64,000 nucleotides of DNA, from the NCBI RefSeq assembly GCF_008831285.2, contig NC_045140.1, positions 2,087,528-2,151,527 on the forward strand, given 5' to 3'. Below are positions 58,140 to 64,000 of the stretch, piece by piece. Every line of letters begins with the position of its first letter. The first letter of the stretch is position 1. Below the pieces are notes generated by a model, which did not search any database, was not told where the DNA came from, and worked only from the letters and a program-made list of their open reading frames with translations. The stretch comes from Nymphaea colorata (lineage: Eukaryota > Streptophyta > Magnoliopsida > Nymphaeales > Nymphaeaceae). A program made the position numbers and the translations under genes.

Positions 58140-60090
58140 ACCCATTTCTGTAGTAGTATTTTATTACAAGTTTTACTTCTTCTCCCTCCGAAGTATTTAA
58201 ACAGATTATGTCAATAAATATACGTGTTTAACTGTTTTAAATCGATATGTCGACACTGAGATTTGAAACAGGTAAATACATACATTTATTATTTAAATTC
58301 AATTACTAAACAAGAAAATTCATTCATACCAAAAAAGGACAAAATATGAGTCTCTCATGTCCAATTTTGTTCGAATCTGCACCTATCACCAGGTATGTTG
58401 ACATGGGCATGGCTAAAGGAGCGTGCGTGTGATATGAGGTAAAGAAAGATGTTTGTGTTATTGCAATGGGAATCTGACCTTTGCCAGATTTTTCTAATCG
58501 CCTGTCTCGAACCCATGATCGAAAATTGTTCCCGATTGTCATTGGTGGTTTCTCGGTCTCAGGCGGAGGCCCTCATTCAACCCTTTGTCTTTTAAGGTCC
58601 TTCAACTTGCATGTTTTTTTATATTACAGAAAGTTGGTGTCTTAGAAATTCAAAACAGAGACTTGGCTGCTATTAGTTTCTACCCTGTCTATTGGGTCAA
58701 CCCCCTCAGAAACATCATCTGAGTCTATTTGACAGTTAACTTTTATAAAGGTTATTACCGATACTACATTAATGTACATTGGTACTTGGTACCTACTATT
58801 CTGCTCGCGCTACATTTGATGTGAATTTCCAGTTAAAACTTGTTTAGGTAAACCAAATGTGGTTATTTACGGGGATATTAGAACTTGAGAAACTCATCGA
58901 TGTACATTGATCACGGACACGGGAAGGCGCACATGCAGCCATGCATCCGAAGGCAAGAAACGCAATTCCACTAGTAGCAAGTCACTTTCAGCAAATGATG
59001 ATACACAAAAATCCTCATGCAGTAACGATCAAGAGATCTAGTGGTTTTGTGTTGGAATTAGTTAAGAGGGTCTTATTAAATGCTTATACACATAGATTTT
59101 TAGAATTATGAACCATGCAAAATATTATTATAAACTTGAAAAGATTATTGAGATCAATGAGATGTGATATTCGACAAATTAATGGCTCGAAGTGAAGAGC
59201 CAATGGATCACTTTTACTGAAGCCACATGATCGGACACAACACCATGCCTTGGTTGAGGGTAGCTTCGTGCAACCTCCTATTTTCGTCAATTGGAGCTCT
59301 TATTCCATGTCATAAACAAGCTGACAAAGCCTAGTCTCTAGGATTTTCGCCGGCATCCAGTCTCGAAAGAGTTTCACCCTAATGCAATCCTTGTGAAGGC
59401 ACCTTTAGCTCAACAATGTCTTCAAGGATGAAAATTTGGGTGTCTTCACCTATGAATAGGATGCCAATAGATCAGATTTCTATCAGATATCTTACCAAAT
59501 TGCTTAAAAAGAGTTCGAATATACGAAAAAATTAATGTGATTAACAAATCACTTTTGTTTCAAATTTAAGAAATGACATTTGATCTGATTAATGTTTGGA
59601 TTCGGTTTTAAATAAATACGAGATTGGATTCAGATTTATATCCCGTTTAATAAAATATTTGTATCCAATATCCTTAAAATTTAAAAATCGGTCCATAACA
59701 TATTACAAGACAGTTCAAATTTGGTTGCAAATATAAAAGTCGGAGTCAGCTTTAGGTGTGAATTTAAAATCGGATTTGAGATCATATTCGAATTCTGAAT
59801 TTAAACATAGAACTCAGATGCGGCATCAGACCTAAGAACCCTTTTTCTTCAAAAGTCTTGACTAAGAAGTTCAAGAATTGCCGTAGAAAAACACATTTAC
59901 ATCCAACCTTTCATTTTTAAATCTCTATTAAATTTGATTTACATATCAGAGAAACATATTCTGTAACTACATAGTAAACATATTAGGTGCCTACCAGTTC
60001 TTTCTAAGAATGCCATTAAAGTGGCTTTATGTTATGTATGCATCGCCTCTTATATATATATTATATATATAGATAGAGTTCATCCTGTTT
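58140..60090. other. intergenic DNA, no gene seen
   Basis: AT-rich; no recognised coding sequence or clear repeat on either strand. Confidence 0.45.
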
Positions 60091-60460
60091 CTGTATTTGG
60101 ATGTGGATCTCAGTTCAGACAACGATAATGCAAGATCCGACTACTTGACAGCCAATGGTACTGTTGGTGAATGTCACGCCTTCTATTTAACCACGATTTT
60201 CGCAACCGTTTGGATTCCGAATGTGTTCTCGCCTGAAACCTACGCTAAGGTAACATTCTGGGTTTCCTTTCTTGCCCAAAAGCTTTATAATATGTCCGTG
60301 CAACTCCTGCTGCTGTTGCCTTGCTCCAGAGCCTTGGAATCCAAACCGTGGTGGCTGATTCTTTTGATGACGAGCAGTTGCCTGGGCGCTATTTCCCTGG
60401 AATCCTTATCGTTGTGGCCAAGGAGACGTCTGATAGTATTTTTATATAGCTAGTAGCGTT
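60091..60460 (-). pseudogene. possible decayed Copia-type retrotransposon scrap
   Basis: On the minus strand, pieces in shifting frames read QPPRFGFQGSGARQQQQ and, further on, text with a spacing like the gag-to-protease part of Copia elements. The reading is broken by stops and frameshifts, and no LTR, protease DSGA motif, integrase or reverse transcriptase was found. This is a weak call; the plus-strand frame at 60097-60453 is equally unassigned. Confidence 0.2.
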
Positions 60461-60917
60461 GCCTTCTCATGCTGAATTCAATTCATGTCTGCACATTACA
60501 GTATTCATCTGAATTGAGCGCCATGATCATAACCGGTGGCAACAACACCAGGACAATTTTCCCAATTTAAAGCAGAAACAGCTACAAGAACAAGTAACGA
60601 GAATGTAAGAATGCAAGAATTATCGTTTCAAGCAGAAACAAGTCTTGTTCATTTAGCCGGCGAAGATCAGCCACACAAGAACAACAAAAAGAAGAGAAAG
60701 GGAGTTTCCGAGTTTACCAAACACGGTTCCAAATGGACGGGTTTCCCGCTCTAAGGACGGCTTCAGGCGAAACCTTTTTCAAAGCAGTACCCGATCATGT
60801 CCCTGGCGCACCAGAAACATACTCCAAAAGGTATGGGAGGGAATATCGTTCAAAACCTACGTTTCGGAAATGAAATGGGGGCATGTTAGACATTTCACCA
60901 TAATCCCCCCCACCCCC

Positions 60918-60918
<1 letters not shown>

Positions 60919-60952
<34 letters not shown>
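60919..60952. repeat. (CT)n microsatellite in the leader of the LRR gene
   Basis: About 17 CT units ending about 60 bp before the start codon at 61015. Confidence 0.95.
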
Positions 60953-60953
<1 letters not shown>

Positions 60954-60959
60954 GGGTTT
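60951..60959 (+). promoter_or_regulatory. telo-box-like ctagggttt before the LRR gene
   Basis: ctagggttt directly follows the CT tract. It is the complement of AAACCCTAG. Confidence 0.45.
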
Positions 60960-61014
60960 TGCTCGTCTCCTTCCTGCTTCCTCTGCAACACCTGAGAGTC
61001 GGAGACTCGGAGTA

Positions 61015-63012
61015 ATGGAACCTTCCTCTCCGTTGCGTCTCTTTCTTTCCTCCATCTCCTTCTCTGCGTCGAAATCCTGCGGTGAGGGCTTTATTCTCTT
61101 TAACCCCATCGGTTTCGTCTTCTTAATCCATCTCCTCGTCGTCGCCGTCTCGGCCGGCAACGATATCCACCCCGGCGACTCGGAGGCTCTCCTGCGCTTC
61201 AAGTCCGCGGTTTCGGACCCTTCTGGTTCCCTTTCCGGCTGGCGGACGGGTTCGACCTGCGATCTCTGGCCTGGCCTCCTTTGTTCCAACCGAACTGGCC
61301 GCGTTATCCGCCTAAACCTCCCTTCCTGCTCCCTCCAAGGCCCTCTCCACCCTTCTGTTTGCGCTCTCCCCGCGCTCCAGTCGATCTCTCTCTCCGGAAA
61401 CCGTCTTTCCGGTGAGATTCCCGCCTGCCTTGGCGACCTCCGCTCCCTTGAGACGCTCGATCTCCGAGGCAACCTTCTCTCCGGCGCCGTCCCCCTATCC
61501 TTATCCGGCCTCCCTCGTCTTCAGCACGTGGACCTGTCCCGGAACGAACTTTCGGGCACGATTCCTTGCTTCAGTGCAGCCGCAGCTACGCTTTCTTTCG
61601 TCGACCTTTCTGTGAACTCGCTTTCTGGCGGGATCCCCTCATGCATCTCTCGTCTCCGCTCTCTAAATGTGCTCAACCTGTCCGTCAATTCCTTTCGATC
61701 CCCACTTCCGCCCTTCCTCAGGTTCTCGAGTGAGCTCGCTGTCCTTGACCTACACTCGAACGATCTCTCTGGCCGAATCCCAGTAGAATTGTCGGACTCT
61801 GGCAGCTCGTCAGGGTTAGTGTTTCTGGATCTCTCCTTCAACAGGTTCTCCGGAGAGATTTCGGCAGGGGTATTTGAGCTGCGTCTGCTTCAGGCCGTCA
61901 TCCTTTCTCATAACTCGCTTTCCGGTGACATTCCGGCGTCGGTCGGCAACCTGACGAACTTGCAAGTCCTGGACTTGTCCGTCAATTCTCTGAGCGGATC
62001 GATCCCTCTGAGCCTTGTCGGTTGCTTTCAGTTGGTTGAATTGAAGCTTAAGGCAAATAACCTCTCCGGATCGCTCCATCCCGAGCTTGACGCGCTCTCG
62101 AGCCTCAGGATTCTTGATTTGAGTGACAACCGGATCTCCGGAGAGATCCCACTGCCGCTGGCCGGCTGCAAGTCGCTTGAGATCGTGGACCTCAGCAGGA
62201 ACGCCTTCACTGGCGAGTTTGCCGATGCCTTCCTCAAGTGGACTGGCCTCCGGATGCTTTCACTTGCTGGAAACAACTTCCAAGGCGAGCTCCCTAGCTG
62301 GATCTTCTCCTTCGATAACCTCCGAGTGCTTAACCTCTCTCGCAACAATTTTTCCGGCGCCATACCTGAGAGCGTCCTCAACGCCGACTCTGTCCTCGCC
62401 CGCGGCGGTGATCCTCCCGGTCTTTTCCTGGAATTCCACCCGGTTGTCGTGGTCTCGATTGAGATTGCCCCAGAAAATCGGCAATTAGGATTCAGTTATG
62501 ATCTCTTGTCGGTAGTAACAATCGACCTCTCTGGAAACTATTTGTCCGGGGAAATTCCGGCTGGCTTGTTGAGTCTGAAGGGTGTGGAATATCTCAACCT
62601 CTCCTACAATTCGTTTTCCGGCGGGATTCCGTCGGGTTGGGCAAATATGAGCGCGTTGCGCAGCCTGGACCTCTCCCACAACTCGTTATCCGGCCAGATT
62701 CCAGCAGATATCTCAGACCTTGAGAACCTGACCTTCCTGAACCTGTCCTACAATTGCCTCACTGGCTCTGTGCCTGAGAAGAAGCGGATTTGGAGCTTTC
62801 AGGGGGCATTCGTGGGTAATCCGGGGCTCTGTGGAGAAGGTTGCTCTGGAAACGATATTCCGGTGCCAGTGGTGAGCGACGGGGAAGAATTCATGTCGAT
62901 GACCGCATTTGCTGTAAGCGCGGGGATGAGCTTCTACCTGTCGATTGGTGCACTTTTCCTCTGGCCTCAATCGAGGAATTATGTCCTCCGTCCATGGAAG
63001 CCAGAATCCTGA
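61015..63012 (+). CDS. CLV2: CLAVATA2-like LRR receptor protein, intronless
   Basis: 665 residues. A hydrophobic segment near 30-47 (GFVFLIHLLVVAVSAG) is the likely signal peptide, though a 28-residue lead is long and a later Met is not available. An LRR N-terminal cap follows (DSEALLRFKSAVSDPSGSLS, with C82-DLWPGLL-C90). Extracellular LxxLxLxxNxLSGxIP repeats run from about 98 to 615, broken by a non-LRR island at about 452-500 (SVLARGGDPPGLFLEF, VSIEIAPENRQLGFSYDLL). A membrane segment at about 629-651 (MTAFAVSAGMSFYLSIGALF) and a short basic tail (QSRNYVLRPWKPES) end it; there is no kinase domain. This layout and the SFYxSIxALF-xxxRNY end fit CLV2, which pairs with the CORYNE pseudokinase to perceive CLE peptides in meristems. 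Arabidopsis CLV2 is about 720 residues and also intronless, so this copy is a little shorter. Another RLP is the main alternative. Confidence 0.83.
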   Translation: MEPSSPLRLFLSSISFSASKSCGEGFILFNPIGFVFLIHLLVVAVSAGNDIHPGDSEALLRFKSAVSDPSGSLSGWRTGSTCDLWPGLLCSNRTGRVIRLNLPSCSLQGPLHPSVCALPALQSISLSGNRLSGEIPACLGDLRSLETLDLRGNLLSGAVPLSLSGLPRLQHVDLSRNELSGTIPCFSAAAATLSFVDLSVNSLSGGIPSCISRLRSLNVLNLSVNSFRSPLPPFLRFSSELAVLDLHSNDLSGRIPVELSDSGSSSGLVFLDLSFNRFSGEISAGVFELRLLQAVILSHNSLSGDIPASVGNLTNLQVLDLSVNSLSGSIPLSLVGCFQLVELKLKANNLSGSLHPELDALSSLRILDLSDNRISGEIPLPLAGCKSLEIVDLSRNAFTGEFADAFLKWTGLRMLSLAGNNFQGELPSWIFSFDNLRVLNLSRNNFSGAIPESVLNADSVLARGGDPPGLFLEFHPVVVVSIEIAPENRQLGFSYDLLSVVTIDLSGNYLSGEIPAGLLSLKGVEYLNLSYNSFSGGIPSGWANMSALRSLDLSHNSLSGQIPADISDLENLTFLNLSYNCLTGSVPEKKRIWSFQGAFVGNPGLCGEGCSGNDIPVPVVSDGEEFMSMTAFAVSAGMSFYLSIGALFLWPQSRNYVLRPWKPES

Positions 63013-64000
63013 GGTGGCTTTCCGGCATTAGTTTCTTCATCTGGAGGCAGTTTGTCGTCTTCTGGGACGTGGAATTTGCCATTTGAGAATGGTGAGTTGG
63101 CATGATGAAGTTTGATATGTTGGGGATTGGTATCTAATGGCATCTATCTTGAACGCGTGGTGGTTTGGAAGTCTGTTGGATGGTAGACATGATTTACGCA
63201 CTGCAAAACTTACAATCCACAGAATCAAGAGTGGGAATTTGTGATATTTTGTCGAGCATTTACTCTGCAGGCAGATTAACTTAAATGGTGAGCAACTGCT
63301 CACTACGTATGGGGTAAGAAGGGTAGGGATCCATGCAGAATTGAATTCTTTTCGTTGTTGGGATGCTTGGTTTATGGACTTCAAAGCTGATTCCATTGAT
63401 TAAAGATTTTTGCTCCATAAGTTGCACAATACTGAGATCTGTATTTTGAGGGAAAAGTAATGGATGGTGGTAAATGGGTGGTTGGAAACAGGGACAGCGT
63501 TTTAGATATTGACACCAATTTTCTCACTCCATGATGTTGATATTAAGTGCTGCGATTCCATGGAAACTTCTTCCAATATTGTGAAGGGTTGATTAAGATA
63601 ATTCCACTAGAAAGAACAACGATTTGTACATATGCAGTAAATTGGTTTCCAATTTTTCAGCTTCCAGAAGTGGAATGGTCAAATGATTTTTGTTCTGTTT
63701 TTACATGTCAGAAACAGAAGGAGCCTATTTGCTTCTGGAGTGCTCGTGTTGTGGAGGGAAGGCGTTGGTCTAAAAATTTGAAGCCCGAGGCAAGTTAAAG
63801 TTTTCCCGTTTCTTCTGTTTCTCTTTCTTCTTGAAAAAGGTCTTTGTTCAAATAAATACTTGGAAGGAAATAATTATCATACATTGGTAAATCTCTGCTT
63901 TAATGCTCGTTTGGGATATTTTAGCGTATTAAGAATTACGATTGCATATGTAGAAGTTAAGTAGTGGGGACTATAGCCATGTGCATGCATATGCTTTTTG
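63013..64000. other. 3' flank of the LRR gene, no gene seen
   Basis: The frame at 63547-63798 contains LPEVEWSNDFCSVF and then PICFWSARVVEGRRWSKN. I do not recognise it; it could be chance or the edge of a neighbouring gene. Confidence 0.35.

Noticed and set aside
60951-62484. Antisense and other-frame ORFs over the LRR gene
   Set aside because: Shadows of the LRR reading frame; Arg/Glu-rich composition without domains.
1-64000. Intact tRNA or rRNA genes
   Set aside because: No sequence with a full cloverleaf or rRNA core was recognised; the A/B-box segments lack acceptor stems.
1-64000. Complete LTR retrotransposon or DNA transposon
   Set aside because: No reverse transcriptase, integrase or transposase core motif and no pair of long direct repeats was found; only short decayed pieces.

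Overview
This window is nuclear DNA from a flowering plant. The evidence is spliced plant gene families with GT-AG introns (plus two GC-AG introns), AT-rich intergenic DNA full of dinucleotide microsatellites, decayed plastid DNA, and plant-specific proteins (an FBH-type bHLH factor, a TGD3-type plastid lipid-transport ATPase, a CLAVATA2-like receptor protein, a GCK-domain protein). I could not assign a lineage below angiosperms from sequence alone. Exon coordinates come from splice-site reading plus codon phase and were not checked against transcripts.

Left part (1-16.7 kb): two closely related GT47 (exostosin-family) glycosyltransferase genes converge. One lies on + (from 313, 5' exon outside the window, to 1925) and one, complete with four exons, on - (11531 to 8764). 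A broken third copy survives as part of the last exon near 16.49-16.64 kb. Both genes share exon lengths (206 and 349 nt) and an intron whose donor must be GC, not GT, to keep the frame. Between them sits a decayed, rearranged plastid insertion: psbC/psbD joined to a rpoA-rps11-rpl36 block that lies elsewhere in the plastome.

Middle (16.7-33.9 kb): no convincing gene. It holds microsatellites, tandem duplications (a 71-bp array at 30.5 kb, a roughly 93-119 bp triplicate at 23.9 kb), dispersed repeats ending in a ggctccgcc-type motif, and SINE-like pieces.

Right part (33.9-64 kb): four intact genes. They are a six-exon bHLH transcription factor (33962-42722, +), a single-exon acidic GCK-domain protein (49806-49300, -), a ten-exon TGD3-like ABC ATPase (52215-57735, +), and an intronless CLAVATA2-like LRR receptor protein (61015-63012, +). 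They do not form a pathway. The ATPase would act in ER-to-plastid lipid import, the LRR protein in peptide signalling at the plasma membrane, the bHLH in transcription, and the GT47 enzymes in Golgi glycan synthesis. The only clear evolutionary story in the layout is the GT47 inverted duplication with plastid DNA between the copies.
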